Positions 9,141 through 18,198 of a stretch of DNA of 64,000 nucleotides are shown here, in pieces. Source of the stretch: Joostella atrarenae. GTDB taxonomy: Bacteria > Bacteroidota > Bacteroidia > Flavobacteriales > Flavobacteriaceae. The notes below the pieces were generated by a model that saw only the letters and a list, made by a program, of their open reading frames with translations, had not been told where the DNA came from and made no database searches. The stretch lies in the NCBI RefSeq assembly GCF_021764745.1, contig NZ_JAETXX010000006.1:1-64000 (forward strand). The letters run 5' to 3'. The number at the start of each line of letters is the position of its first letter. Position 1 is the first letter of the stretch. The translations under genes and the position numbers were made by a program.

Positions 9141-11342
9141 ATGAGTTCAGCTGAAATTGACTTACAAGCAGCGCTTAAACAGTATTTTGGATTTAGTCAG
9201 TTTAAAGGTTTGCAAGAAAAGGTTATTAAGAATATTGTTAATGATCATAATACGTTTGTTTTAATGCCTACTGGCGGAGGGAAATCTCTCTGTTACCAAT
9301 TACCAGCGCTAGTTAAAGATGGTACTGCCATCGTAATTTCCCCCTTAATTGCACTGATGAAAAACCAGGTGGATGCTATTCGTGGAATTTCTTCGAATAA
9401 AGGCATTGCACATGTTTTAAATTCTTCGCTAAATAAAACGGAAGTTCGACAAGTAAAAGAAGACATTACCAATGGAGTTACAAAATTACTTTATGTAGCG
9501 CCAGAATCATTAACGAAAGAAGAGTATGTAGAATTTTTTAGGACGGTAAAAATATCGTTCGTTGCCGTAGATGAAGCCCACTGTATATCAGAATGGGGGC
9601 ATGACTTTAGGCCAGAATACAGAAATATAAAAACAATAATACAGCGTTTGGGTGATGATATTCCTATCATTGCACTTACTGCAACCGCAACTCCTAAAGT
9701 TCGAGAGGATATCTTAAAGAATCTTGGGATGAGTAGTGCAAAGGTTTTTATGGCTTCATTTAACAGGCCGAATTTGTACTACGAAGTGCGTCCGAAGACT
9801 AAAAATGTAGATGCAGATATTATCCGATTTGTAAAGCAAAACGAAGGTAAATCTGGAATCATCTATTGCTTGAGTAGAAAGCGTGTTGAAGAATTAGCAC
9901 AAACACTTCAGGTAAACGGTTTAAATGCAGTTCCTTATCATGCAGGTTTAGATGCGAAAACAAGGGCTAAACATCAAGATATGTTTTTGATGGAAGATGC
10001 CGATATTGTAGTCGCTACAATTGCTTTTGGTATGGGAATAGATAAACCCGATGTACGTTTTGTAATACATCATGATATTCCTAAAAGTATTGAAAGTTAC
10101 TATCAAGAAACTGGGCGTGCAGGAAGAGATGGAGGGGAAGGACATTGCTTGGCTTTTTATTCTTACAAGGATATTGAGAAGTTAGAGAAGTTTATGAGCG
10201 GCAAGCCTGTTGCAGAGCAAGAAATTGGTCATGCTTTATTGCAAGATATGGTGGCTTATGCAGAAACTTCTATGTCTAGAAGAAAGTACATACTTCATTA
10301 CTTTGGAGAAGAATTTGACGAAGTGAATGGAGAAGGTGCAGAAATGGATGACAATATTAGACATCCTAAGAAAAAACATGAAGCTAAGGAAGATGTAGTT
10401 AAATTGCTGCATGTAATTAAGGAAACTAAAGAGAAGTATAAAGCAAAAGAGATAGTAAATACTTTAGTAGGAAAGGTAAATGCGGTAATAAAATCTCATA
10501 AAACAGATGAACGTCCTTTCTTTGGAATAGGAAAAGATCACGATGCATCTTATTGGATGGCTTTAATTCGTCAGGTTTTAGTTTCAGGAATGTTACGTAA
10601 AGAGATCGAGCAATATGGTGTTTTACATATTGCGGCCAGAGGAAAGGAATATATTGCAAATCCAACTTCCTTTTTAATGACAGAAGATCACTCTTATACG
10701 GAAGCCAATGATGATACCATTGTAACCTTAGGGAAAAGTGGTGGCGCCGTTGCAGACGAGAAATTACTTAAAATGCTAAGAGATTTAAGAAAGCAGCAAG
10801 CTAAAAAATTGGAGGTGCCTCCGTTTGTTGTTTTTCAAGATCCTTCATTAGAAGATATGGCTTTAAAATATCCTATTTCACTTGAAGAATTAATTAATAT
10901 TCACGGAGTAGGAGAAGGGAAAGCAAAAAAATATGGAAAGCCATTTGTAGCATTCATCAAAAAATATGTAGAAGAAAATGATGTAATACGACCAGATGAT
11001 ATGGTTGTAAAATCTACAGGTGCAAATTCGGCTTTAAAACTTTTCTTAATTCAGAATATAGATAGAAAGTTACCATTAGATGATATTGCAGCTTCTAAAG
11101 GTTTAAAAATGGATGACCTTATTAAAGAAATGGAGCAGATTGTTTTTATGGGAACTAAGCTAAATCTTAATTATTGGATCAATGAGATTTTAGACGAAGA
11201 TCAACAAGAGGAGTTATATGATTATTTCCTAGAAGCTGAAGATGATAAAATATCATTAGCAATGGAAGAATTTGATGGGGAATATGAAGATGATGAGATT
11301 CGTTTGTACCGAATTAAATTTATTAGTGACGTAGCAAATTAA
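9141..11342 (+). CDS. recQ: RecQ-family ATP-dependent DNA helicase
   Basis: 733 residues, longer than E. coli RecQ (about 610). Helicase motifs are intact: motif 0 [10 protein letters not shown], motif [16 protein letters not shown] (about 42-56), motif II DEAHC, TATATP, and motif [13 protein letters not shown]. An RQC-like region (about 345-500) and an HRDC-like domain (about 535-610) follow, then a C-terminal extension of about 110 residues ending in acidic repeats. The zinc-binding part of RQC is unusual: where RecQ normally has Cys-Arg-Arg and CxxCxxC, this protein has [14 protein letters not shown] then a Gly/Glu/Asp stretch with no cysteine. The helicase unwinds 3'-tailed DNA in recombination repair. 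The gene overlaps the convergent GGCT-like gene by 4 bp at its 3' end. Confidence 0.95.
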   Translation: MSSAEIDLQAALKQYFGFSQFKGLQEKVIKNIVNDHNTFVLMPTGGGKSLCYQLPALVKDGTAIVISPLIALMKNQVDAIRGISSNKGIAHVLNSSLNKTEVRQVKEDITNGVTKLLYVAPESLTKEEYVEFFRTVKISFVAVDEAHCISEWGHDFRPEYRNIKTIIQRLGDDIPIIALTATATPKVREDILKNLGMSSAKVFMASFNRPNLYYEVRPKTKNVDADIIRFVKQNEGKSGIIYCLSRKRVEELAQTLQVNGLNAVPYHAGLDAKTRAKHQDMFLMEDADIVVATIAFGMGIDKPDVRFVIHHDIPKSIESYYQETGRAGRDGGEGHCLAFYSYKDIEKLEKFMSGKPVAEQEIGHALLQDMVAYAETSMSRRKYILHYFGEEFDEVNGEGAEMDDNIRHPKKKHEAKEDVVKLLHVIKETKEKYKAKEIVNTLVGKVNAVIKSHKTDERPFFGIGKDHDASYWMALIRQVLVSGMLRKEIEQYGVLHIAARGKEYIANPTSFLMTEDHSYTEANDDTIVTLGKSGGAVADEKLLKMLRDLRKQQAKKLEVPPFVVFQDPSLEDMALKYPISLEELINIHGVGEGKAKKYGKPFVAFIKKYVEENDVIRPDDMVVKSTGANSALKLFLIQNIDRKLPLDDIAASKGLKMDDLIKEMEQIVFMGTKLNLNYWINEILDEDQQEELYDYFLEAEDDKISLAMEEFDGEYEDDEIRLYRIKFISDVAN

Positions 11343-11731
11343 TTTTTTAAATAGCTTGAATAATCTCCGTGACTGATAAGAACAAAATTATCTGGGGATT
11401 TTTTAAAATGATAAACAGAGGCTTTTATTTGAGTATTATTTACTTGGATGAAAGCCTCTCTCTTTTCATAATAGTCAAAAGAAGAGTCGTAAATCCCTTC
11501 GTAACCATCTAAGGCTTTTATTACCGCGTTCGTGTTGGAATTTATTTGATATACTTCACCATAAATGAAATTCGTAGCGTTTTCATTAAAAACAGCTCCT
11601 GGAAAACTTCCTAAATCATAGATCTCGCCTTTAGTTTTTCCTTTCCCAATAAATAGACTGTTTTTTCGTAAAAATTCAGCAATAGAATTATGAAACCCAC
11701 TCATTAAAGTTCCGTAGACAAAAACATACAT
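11339..11731 (-). CDS. Gamma-glutamylcyclotransferase-like (AIG2/YtfP) family protein
   Basis: 130 residues from the preferred start. The N-terminus [11 protein letters not shown] is the family signature (Y-GTL substrate loop), and the acid motif appears in [20 protein letters not shown] (conserved Glu of LDxxEG). YtfP/GGCT-like enzymes release 5-oxoproline from gamma-glutamyl amines or peptides; the substrate here is unknown. An upstream in-frame start at 11767 would overlap the GNAT gene by 29 bp and add 12 residues before the conserved strand, so 11731, 7 bp past the GNAT stop, is favoured. It is probably co-transcribed with the GNAT gene. Confidence 0.82.
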   Translation of the reverse strand: MYVFVYGTLMSGFHNSIAEFLRKNSLFIGKGKTKGEIYDLGSFPGAVFNENATNFIYGEVYQINSNTNAVIKALDGYEGIYDSSFDYYEKREAFIQVNNTQIKASVYHFKKSPDNFVLISHGDYSSYLKN

Positions 11732-11738
11732 ATATTTG

Positions 11739-12239
11739 TTAATTGGATATTTTGTAATAACGATCAATACAATTATCTGCTTCGTTATAGAATTCTTTGA
11801 TAAAATTAAAGGTAGAATCTAAAATACGTACGGAAGTAACATTGTTCTTATCCACATAAGCAACAATCTCCTTTATTTTTTTCTCTTCAAAAGCATATTT
11901 AATAAGTCCGTTTGTAACTTCTTTACCATACCCCTTTTTCCAGTATTTCTTTAAAAGTCTATAGCCAATTTCATGTTCATTTTTTTCATTTTTCACTAAA
12001 GCTACAGTGCCAATAAAATCATTATTTTCAGATAAAGTTATAGCCCAAACCCAGAAATCATTTCTTGGATCTTTATAGAATTTTAAAATATTCTCTAAGT
12101 CTTTTTTATTCTCTTCAAAAGTAAATACTTTACCACCTACATACTTCATCACCTCTTGATCGTTTTGCATTTTATGAAACAAATCGAGGTCTTCTGTAGT
12201 TAGTGCTCGTATAGATAATCTTTGAGTGTTGAATATCAT
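11739..12239 (-). CDS. GNAT family N-acetyltransferase (RimJ/RimL-like)
   Basis: 166 residues. It opens MIFNTQRLSIRALTTEDLDLFHKM, the usual first strand and helix of RimJ/RimL-type acetyltransferases. Acetyl-CoA-binding motif A is visible as EIGYRLLKKYWKKGYGKEVTNGLIKYAF (about 90-118, Q/RxxGxG/A variant KKGYGKE). The late segment VDKNNVTSVRILDSTFNFIKEF is the conserved NxxSxxxxxKxGF-like element, somewhat diverged. The acceptor could be a protein N-terminus or a small molecule and cannot be predicted. It precedes the GGCT-like gene by 7 bp. Confidence 0.85.
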   Translation of the reverse strand: MIFNTQRLSIRALTTEDLDLFHKMQNDQEVMKYVGGKVFTFEENKKDLENILKFYKDPRNDFWVWAITLSENNDFIGTVALVKNEKNEHEIGYRLLKKYWKKGYGKEVTNGLIKYAFEEKKIKEIVAYVDKNNVTSVRILDSTFNFIKEFYNEADNCIDRYYKISN

Positions 12240-12322
12240 ACTATAAAGGTATAATAAAAAACTAACAGTTAACTTCCGTTATGTATTAAGACGATAAGCG
12301 TACTATAAATAAGTTGAAACTA

Positions 12323-13381
12323 TTAAGAAACACTATTTTCTATTAGTTTCAAGCTATAATCTTCGGTGTTTAAAGTGGCATTTATACCTACAGGAAGTGT
12401 AATATTGTGGTCTACATGTCCTATTGGGAAACCATAAACAGCTGGTATGTTTGTAGGCTTTAATCGGTCTAATATTACTTCTTTAAGACTGAAGGAAGTG
12501 GAGCGTTTTGGGTCGTCACAACCTTTAAAAACACCTAAAACAATACCTCTAGCATGCTTAAATGTTTTAGAGTCTAATAATTGGGTTAGCATTCTATCCA
12601 CACGATATGGGTCTTCATCTATCTCTTCAATAAAAACAATTTTATCTGTGTAATCTACATCGAAATCAGTTCCTGTCATCGCAGATAATAAAGAAAGATT
12701 TCCTCCTACCAATCTACCAGTTGCAGTACCAGGATTTATTACATAGTTCTGGAAAGTAGAGTCGGAAGTTGTTTTTGCTGCTGAAAAAGTTTCTGTAGCT
12801 ACTTCAATACTGTTATTTGCATTTTCGATAATAGCCGATAATTGATCTCGGTTAAACTCATTATCTAAAGTAGTCCCAACGGGCCCATGAAAAGTTACAA
12901 TTCCCGTTTTCTGATAAATACTATTTACTAAAGCAGTAATATCACTAAACCCTAAAAGGATTTTAGGATTCTGTTGGATATAATCAAAATTTATATCTTT
13001 TAGAATTCTAGTACATCCATATCCTCCACGAGCACAAAATATAGCATCGATCTTTGGGTTTAAAAACATCTCATGAATATCTTCAACTCTAGCAATATCA
13101 GTATTACTAAAGTACCCAAAACTTCCTGAGATTCTAGAAGTATGATACGGAATAAAACCCATTGCTTTTACATTGGTAATGGCATTTTGTAACGCTCTGT
13201 CCGAGAGAGAGTATCCAGGAGCAATTAAACCAACGGTATCTCCTTTTTTTAATTTCTTCGGAAGAACGATTTCACTTTCAACTTGATTTGTAGTTGTTTG
13301 TTGAGCAAATACAGAGCCTATTGGAATTGCCGAAAGTGCAGATGCCTGTACACTACGAGCTATAAATTTTCTACGATTCAT
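12323..13381 (-). CDS. LD-carboxypeptidase, peptidase family S66 (LdcA/MccF), Tat-exported
   Basis: 352 residues from the preferred ATG. The N-terminus MNRRKFIARS followed by an Ala/Ser hydrophobic stretch ending FAQQ is a twin-arginine signal, so the enzyme should be exported folded. S66 catalytic elements are present: nucleophile Ser in LLGFSDITAL, Glu in FIEEIDEDPYRVDRM, and His in GHVDHNITLPVG. Family members cut the L,D bond of tetrapeptide stems during murein recycling or hydrolyse microcin C-like conjugates. Most LdcA enzymes are cytoplasmic, so the Tat signal suggests a periplasmic function. The ATG at 13408 adds nine residues before the RR motif and is a less likely start. Confidence 0.88.
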   Translation of the reverse strand: MNRRKFIARSVQASALSAIPIGSVFAQQTTTNQVESEIVLPKKLKKGDTVGLIAPGYSLSDRALQNAITNVKAMGFIPYHTSRISGSFGYFSNTDIARVEDIHEMFLNPKIDAIFCARGGYGCTRILKDINFDYIQQNPKILLGFSDITALVNSIYQKTGIVTFHGPVGTTLDNEFNRDQLSAIIENANNSIEVATETFSAAKTTSDSTFQNYVINPGTATGRLVGGNLSLLSAMTGTDFDVDYTDKIVFIEEIDEDPYRVDRMLTQLLDSKTFKHARGIVLGVFKGCDDPKRSTSFSLKEVILDRLKPTNIPAVYGFPIGHVDHNITLPVGINATLNTEDYSLKLIENSVS

Positions 13382-13540
13382 TTTTAAAAAAGGATTTATT
13401 ATTTTCAAAACTACTTATTTTTTTTCGCATCATAATCACTTTCTACAATTCATCCATGAAAACCGACAGTTCAGTATGCTCTTTTTTTAAAAAGACTCTA
13501 AATGTTACAATTTTACAGCAGTATAACTAAACCGATAACT

Positions 13541-13756
13541 ATGATACGAATTGTTTATTATTTATTGTTACTTGTTTTGAGTTTGATAAAAGAAGAGTCG
13601 ACCTCGGAACATACGTTAGCACAGAGAGAAATTATAATGGAACATAGTTCTAAGCAATGCTTCATTATTTTTAATTCACTTAAAGAAAAAGAGAAAAGCA
13701 ATTATAGTTTTATAAAAGATGCTATTCAGAATAAAGATATAACAACCTTTTCTTGA
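13541..13756 (+). CDS. Possible small membrane or secreted protein, unrecognised
   Basis: A 71-codon frame starting MIRIVYYLLLLVLSLIKEE: one hydrophobic N-terminal segment followed by a charged, Lys/Glu/Ser-rich tail. The same frame can start at 13502, adding 13 residues. It lies in the 456-bp gap before the histidine kinase operon, in the same direction. No family was recognised and base composition does not separate it from chance, so it is offered only as a candidate small gene. Confidence 0.3.
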   Translation: MIRIVYYLLLLVLSLIKEESTSEHTLAQREIIMEHSSKQCFIIFNSLKEKEKSNYSFIKDAIQNKDITTFS

Positions 13757-13837
13757 TTTTATTAACTTTAAGCTTTTAAGTGAAAGACGAATTAAGGTAT
13801 AATTGGTTAAGAATAATAAAGTAAGCAACCTATAATA

Positions 13838-15166
13838 ATGATTAATGTAATTAAAGAGTTTGGAAGGGCGTTCTTTTTGGGAGTGTTTATATTTATAGTG
13901 ATTAACATCATAAATTATGTAAATGGAGATGCTATTGTTTTTAATCAAAGTCTCATTACTGCGTTTATATACAATCAACTTTATACCATAGTTATTTATT
14001 TGTCCAATTCTTTTTTTATTAGATATCTATTTAAAACTTATGGAAAAAAGATACGTTCATTTAGTATTATTTGGCGCTTTGTTTTAGGCTCTTTGTTGGT
14101 CACTTTTATCAGTATTTTCATTTTAAATACTTTTATCTGGACGGTTATTAAAGGAGTTACTTTTAATGAGTCTATCCAAAACCAACATTGGGCAGATTAC
14201 GTTGGATATATGGTAATAGCACTTATAGTGTCGATACTTTTCTCTGCTTTCTTTTTTTACAAAACAAAGCAAGAGTCAAAGGTAAAAGAACAGAAGGTGA
14301 TTGCAGGAAGGGCGACAGCTCAATTTGACGCACTTAAGAATCAATTGGATCCACATTTTCTGTTTAATAGCCTTAATGTTCTTACTAGTTTAATTGAAGA
14401 AAACCCAAAAGGAGCACAAAAGTTTACGACTTCTTTGTCTAAAGTTTATCGCTACGTTTTAGAGCAGAAAAGTAAAGAATTAGTTACTGTAGCAGAAGAA
14501 ATAACTTTCGCCCAGACGTATATAGATTTACTTAGAATGCGTTTTGAAGAAAGTATAATATTTAATGTTTCTGAAGAATTATTAACCGAAGAAGCTAAAG
14601 TTGTGCCCTTATCATTACAGTTACTTTTAGAAAATGCAGTAAAGCATAATCAAGTGAGTCCTAATAAACCACTGGAGATTACAATTACAAAAGCTGATAA
14701 TTATTTAGTAGTTACAAATAATTTACAACCAAAATCAGTAGTAAAAACTAGTAACGGAGTTGGACTTTTAAATATTCAGCAGCGCTATCATTTATTAACT
14801 TCTAGAGATGTGTTAATAAATAAGGAGAAAAAATATTTTAACGTTAGCATTCCAATGTTAACAAAACAAATTTCGAAAATGGCAGTACAAGAAACATATA
14901 TACAAGATAAAAGATATAAGCGTGCAAAAGAGCGCGTAAATGCGATAAAGGGATTTTATGGTAACCTAACAGCTTATTTAATTGTGATTCCATGCTTGGC
15001 ATGGCTTAATTATCAAACAACAGACTTTCCATGGGTAGTCTTCCCTACATTGGGCTGGGGATTTGGAATTTTAGCACACGGTATGGAAGCTTTTGGGTAT
15101 AATCCATTGTGGGGGAAACGTTGGGAAGAGCGTAAGATTAGAGAATTTATGGAAAAGGATATTTAA
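13838..15166 (+). CDS. LytS-type sensor histidine kinase with C-terminal 2TM domain
   Basis: 442 residues. Four N-terminal membrane helices (about 8-135) lead to a His_kinase domain with the phospho-acceptor in NQLDPHFLFNSLNVLTSLIEENP (about 168-190). A diverged ATPase region follows, with LLLENAVKHNQ and NGVGLLNIQQRY. From about residue 358 the protein continues into a 2TM domain (RYKRAKERVNAIKGFY, two helices, then WEERKIREFMEK). That is the same module as the two short genes immediately downstream. The kinase very probably phosphorylates the LytTR regulator at 15823-16578. It leads a four-gene operon with gaps of 4, 10 and 9 bp. Confidence 0.93.
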   Translation: MINVIKEFGRAFFLGVFIFIVINIINYVNGDAIVFNQSLITAFIYNQLYTIVIYLSNSFFIRYLFKTYGKKIRSFSIIWRFVLGSLLVTFISIFILNTFIWTVIKGVTFNESIQNQHWADYVGYMVIALIVSILFSAFFFYKTKQESKVKEQKVIAGRATAQFDALKNQLDPHFLFNSLNVLTSLIEENPKGAQKFTTSLSKVYRYVLEQKSKELVTVAEEITFAQTYIDLLRMRFEESIIFNVSEELLTEEAKVVPLSLQLLLENAVKHNQVSPNKPLEITITKADNYLVVTNNLQPKSVVKTSNGVGLLNIQQRYHLLTSRDVLINKEKKYFNVSIPMLTKQISKMAVQETYIQDKRYKRAKERVNAIKGFYGNLTAYLIVIPCLAWLNYQTTDFPWVVFPTLGWGFGILAHGMEAFGYNPLWGKRWEERKIREFMEKDI

Positions 15167-15170
15167 TATA

Positions 15171-15485
15171 ATGGAGATGGAAAGTAAAGATAGGCAAAAT
15201 CGATATCTACGAGCAAAAGAGCGCGTAGAGGAACTTAAAAAATTCTATAATAGCCTAACATCCTATATTATTGTGAATACTTTTTTGGCTATACTTAATT
15301 ATTGGATAGATGAATGGAATTACCCTTGGTTCCTGTGGTCTGTTGGGCCGTGGGGAATAGGACTTCTATTTCATGCAGCTAAAGTTTTTGGATGGAATCC
15401 TACCTTTTCTAAAGATTGGGAAGAGCGTAAGATTAAAGAATATATGGATAAAGAGAATGATAATCAATTTACCCGTTGGGAATAA
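15171..15485 (+). CDS. 2TM domain protein (first stand-alone copy)
   Basis: 104 residues. It has the 2TM module: an amphipathic N-terminus RYLRAKERVEELKKFYNSL, two membrane helices (about 28-47 and 57-76) separated by a Trp-rich loop, and a charged tail WEERKIKEYMDKEND. The start at 15171 is 4 bp after the kinase stop; a longer frame reaching back to 15093 would overlap the kinase and is rejected. It is a probable partner or modulator of the sensor kinase, which carries the same module at its C-terminus. Biochemical function is unknown. Confidence 0.85.
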   Translation: MEMESKDRQNRYLRAKERVEELKKFYNSLTSYIIVNTFLAILNYWIDEWNYPWFLWSVGPWGIGLLFHAAKVFGWNPTFSKDWEERKIKEYMDKENDNQFTRWE

Positions 15486-15495
15486 TAATTACACA

Positions 15496-15813
15496 ATGAA
15501 AATATCTGAAGAAGAAAAATATAGAATAGCAAAAGAGCGTGTAAATAAATTAAAGGGCTTTTACTGGCATCTAGCAATTTATATTGTTATCAACTCTTAT
15601 ATTCTTACGAATATTTATATTTCAAAAGGATATACTGGAGAAGGTTTTTGGCATTGGACGAGTTTTATAACATTATTTTTCTGGGGAATTGGACTCTTGT
15701 TCCATGCTTGGGGCGTATTCGGACCGCGATTTTTATTTTCAAAAAAATGGGAGGAAAAACAAATCGAGAAATATTTGGCAAAAGAAGATGCCGAACGTAA
15801 ACAATGGGAATAA
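15496..15813 (+). CDS. 2TM domain protein (second stand-alone copy)
   Basis: 105 residues: KYRIAKERVNKLKGFYWHL, two hydrophobic helices (about 24-42 and 56-75) with the WGIGLLFHAWGVFG element, then WEEKQIEKYLAKED. It aligns along its length with the preceding protein and with the last 85 residues of the kinase, so the operon holds three tandem copies of the module. The ATG at 15496 is 10 bp after the previous stop; a longer frame from 15373 would overlap that gene. The role is inferred from context only. Confidence 0.85.
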   Translation: MKISEEEKYRIAKERVNKLKGFYWHLAIYIVINSYILTNIYISKGYTGEGFWHWTSFITLFFWGIGLLFHAWGVFGPRFLFSKKWEEKQIEKYLAKEDAERKQWE

Positions 15814-15822
15814 TATAAGATT

Positions 15823-16578
15823 ATGAATGTAATTATAATAGAAGACGAAGCACCATCGGCAAGGAGGTTGGGTAGAATGTTAGAAGGTTTGAATGTAAAT
15901 GTAGATAAGATCCTTCATTCTGTTGAAGAATCTATAAATTGGTTTTCAGCTAATAAACATCCTGAGCTTATTTTTCTTGATATTCAGCTTTCAGACGGAC
16001 TCTCTTTTGAGATTTTTGATGCCGTCACTATTAAAAGTGCTGTTATATTCACTACAGCTTATGATGAATATGCTTTACAAGCTTTTAAACTGAATAGTAT
16101 TGATTATCTTTTAAAGCCCATTGATGAAGATGAATTAACGCAGGCTGTAGAAAAATATAAAAACTTTAAACCAGTTAATGAAGAAGTACAGCTGAATTTT
16201 TCTGATATTAAAAAGTTGCTTGTAAATCCGCTAGAGCGAGATTATAAAAAACGTTTTACAGTGAAAGTAGGGCAGCACTTGAAATTGATATCAGTAAACG
16301 ATGTGGTTTGTTTTTACAGTGAAAATAAAGGAACCTATATTCATACTACAGACAACAGAAGTTATTTATTAGATCAGAGTTTAGAAGCGCTACAAGAGGA
16401 GTTACATCCAGAGCTTTTCTTTAGAGTGAATCGTAAGTTTTGTATAAATATAGAATCCGTAAAAGATATAGTAAGTTATACGAATGCGCGTTTGCAGTTA
16501 AAGCTTCATAATTATAATGATCAAGAAATAATAGTTAGTCGCGAGCGAGTAAAAGATTTTAAAGATTGGCTGAGTTAG
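15823..16578 (+). CDS. LytTR-family response regulator
   Basis: 251 residues. The receiver domain (about 1-118) has the acidic pocket EDE (8-10), the phospho-acceptor Asp in LIFLDIQLSDG (about 50), the TTAYDEYALQAF switch region and Lys in LLKPID. A LytTR DNA-binding domain covers about 150-250 (KRFTVKVGQHLKLI, FFRVNRKFCINI, VSRERVKDFKDWL). With the upstream LytS-type kinase it forms a typical two-component pair. The target promoters cannot be told from this window. Confidence 0.95.
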   Translation: MNVIIIEDEAPSARRLGRMLEGLNVNVDKILHSVEESINWFSANKHPELIFLDIQLSDGLSFEIFDAVTIKSAVIFTTAYDEYALQAFKLNSIDYLLKPIDEDELTQAVEKYKNFKPVNEEVQLNFSDIKKLLVNPLERDYKKRFTVKVGQHLKLISVNDVVCFYSENKGTYIHTTDNRSYLLDQSLEALQEELHPELFFRVNRKFCINIESVKDIVSYTNARLQLKLHNYNDQEIIVSRERVKDFKDWLS

Positions 16579-16631
16579 TGGTTGTAATTAAAAAAGTATA
16601 TTTATTAATATTTTCATATTAAATTCATTGA

Positions 16632-18146
16632 TTGTTTAATTACTATAATTTTTACGCATTGTATAACAAAAACAATAAGGACGTATATATAAATTTATTT
16701 TGGTTTCTACTATTCTTTGTAGTGGCTTTATTGTTGAGATTCCCATTTATTTTTAAGGATGTTACGCAGTGGGACGAGAGTACATTCATTTTAATGGGGC
16801 AGTCATGGGTAGATGGGTATTTGCCTTATACAGAGTTATGGGATTTAAAACCTCCACTTGCATTTTTATATTTTGCTTTAGTAATTAAAATTTTCGGGAA
16901 AAGTCTTTTTGCAATTAGGTTTATTGCTTTGTTTTTAATCAGTTTATCTTCTTTGTATTTATATAAAATAGGGAAACAATTATCTGGTTACGCAGTTGGA
17001 GCTTGGGTTGGGGCATTATATATTATTGTTCCTAATTTATTTTATGCAGATTTACAAGGTGTAATGACCGAGTATATTGCAATGGCAGCTTTTATTCCTG
17101 GTATTTGGTTAATCTTATGTAGGGAAAAGAAGATGTATGTCTTAGCTGGAATACTTTTTGGAATCTCTATAATGATTCGTTTGAACTTAGCTTATCCTGT
17201 TCTTTTTATAATTATTTGGCTTTACTCTTATAATTATAATTCTACTCCTTTTATAGAAAGATTTATTAGTACAGTAAAAGTAATTATAGGCGTTTCTGTA
17301 CCAATAATTTTAATAATGTTTGTTTATTCTGTGAATGGGTTTTTTATGCTTTGGTGGGACTCAGTAATTTTAGCTCCATTAGGGTATAATTCAGAAGGAA
17401 TGAGTGATAATATAAAGACTTTTAAAAATGTACTGCCATTTTTAGCGTGGGGAGTTTTGTTATCTGTATATTTTTATAAGAATGTGAGTTATTTAAAATG
17501 GAGATATGAAATTGGAATTATAGGAGTTACTATCATAGGAATTGTGATATCTTTTATTCATTCAGGTAAATTCTATACTCATTATTTAATTCAACTCTAC
17601 CCTTTTTTATTTTTACTGACAGTACTTTTTATAAAGCAATGGAAGTATGCAAAATATTCAGGATATTTATTAATCATAGGATGCGTAATTAGTTTTTTAT
17701 TCTCTAATAATATTAAAGCATATGGGGAGCTATTCAATAGATTTAAAAACAACCAAGATTGGTTTTATGGGGAAAGTATAGAAGTGTCTAACTATATTTA
17801 TGAAAACTTTGATAGTCCATCGGTATATTTTGTTACGGATCACCTTGGCTATTGGTTTTTAGATGTAAAGCCACCTACTAAATTGGTGACTCATCCGGAT
17901 AATATTAAGCTTCAGCAAGAATTTTTATATCCTTTTGTGTATAAAGATCGAAAAAGTACTATAGAAGAGCTAAGTTTCATTTTTTCTCATGTAAAACCAG
18001 ACCTTATTATAACGAGAGATGGTGAAGTTCCTTATTTAAAAAATGATAGTAATGAACAAGCTTTATTTAAGAATTATCTTAATCAAGAATATCAATTAGT
18101 AAAAATAATTGATAAAGTAGAGGTGTATAAAAGAATAATTCTCTAA
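16632..18146 (+). CDS. GT39/ArnT-like polytopic glycosyltransferase (TTG start)
   Basis: About 504 residues with 11-12 membrane helices. The first periplasmic loop has the catalytic-type acidic pair in FKDVTQWDESTFILMGQSWVDG (about 42-63), followed by LPYTELWDLKPP, as in PMT_2/ArnT-type enzymes that use polyprenyl-phosphate sugars. The C-terminal part is a soluble domain of about 100 residues. No ATG occurs before residue 55, and an in-frame TGA lies directly upstream of 16632, so translation must start at TTG 16632 or TTG 16659 (ten codons shorter). The acceptor may be a lipid, glycan or protein; it is not identifiable. The gene stands alone between the LytTR operon and guaA. Confidence 0.8.
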   Translation: MFNYYNFYALYNKNNKDVYINLFWFLLFFVVALLLRFPFIFKDVTQWDESTFILMGQSWVDGYLPYTELWDLKPPLAFLYFALVIKIFGKSLFAIRFIALFLISLSSLYLYKIGKQLSGYAVGAWVGALYIIVPNLFYADLQGVMTEYIAMAAFIPGIWLILCREKKMYVLAGILFGISIMIRLNLAYPVLFIIIWLYSYNYNSTPFIERFISTVKVIIGVSVPIILIMFVYSVNGFFMLWWDSVILAPLGYNSEGMSDNIKTFKNVLPFLAWGVLLSVYFYKNVSYLKWRYEIGIIGVTIIGIVISFIHSGKFYTHYLIQLYPFLFLLTVLFIKQWKYAKYSGYLLIIGCVISFLFSNNIKAYGELFNRFKNNQDWFYGESIEVSNYIYENFDSPSVYFVTDHLGYWFLDVKPPTKLVTHPDNIKLQQEFLYPFVYKDRKSTIEELSFIFSHVKPDLIITRDGEVPYLKNDSNEQALFKNYLNQEYQLVKIIDKVEVYKRIIL

Positions 18147-18187
18147 AAAATACTTCCTTCAACCCTTTTCATTTTCTTTATAAATAG

Positions 18188-18195
18188 TATTTTTG
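18188..18195 (+). promoter_or_regulatory. -7 promoter box (TATTTTTG) three bases before the guaA ATG
   Basis: An exact TAnnTTTG match followed by CGC and then the ATG at 18199. Transcription from such a box usually begins a few bases downstream, so guaA mRNA would be leaderless or nearly so. Confidence 0.5.
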
Positions 18196-18198
18196 CGC

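Noticed and set aside
13382-13408. Upstream start of the LD-carboxypeptidase
   Set aside because: It would place nine extra residues before the twin-arginine motif; the ATG at 13381 gives a standard Tat signal.
13676-13978. 100-codon minus-strand frame before the kinase
   Set aside because: It is Ile/Tyr/Lys-rich from AT-rich DNA and overlaps the kinase start; no signal or domain.
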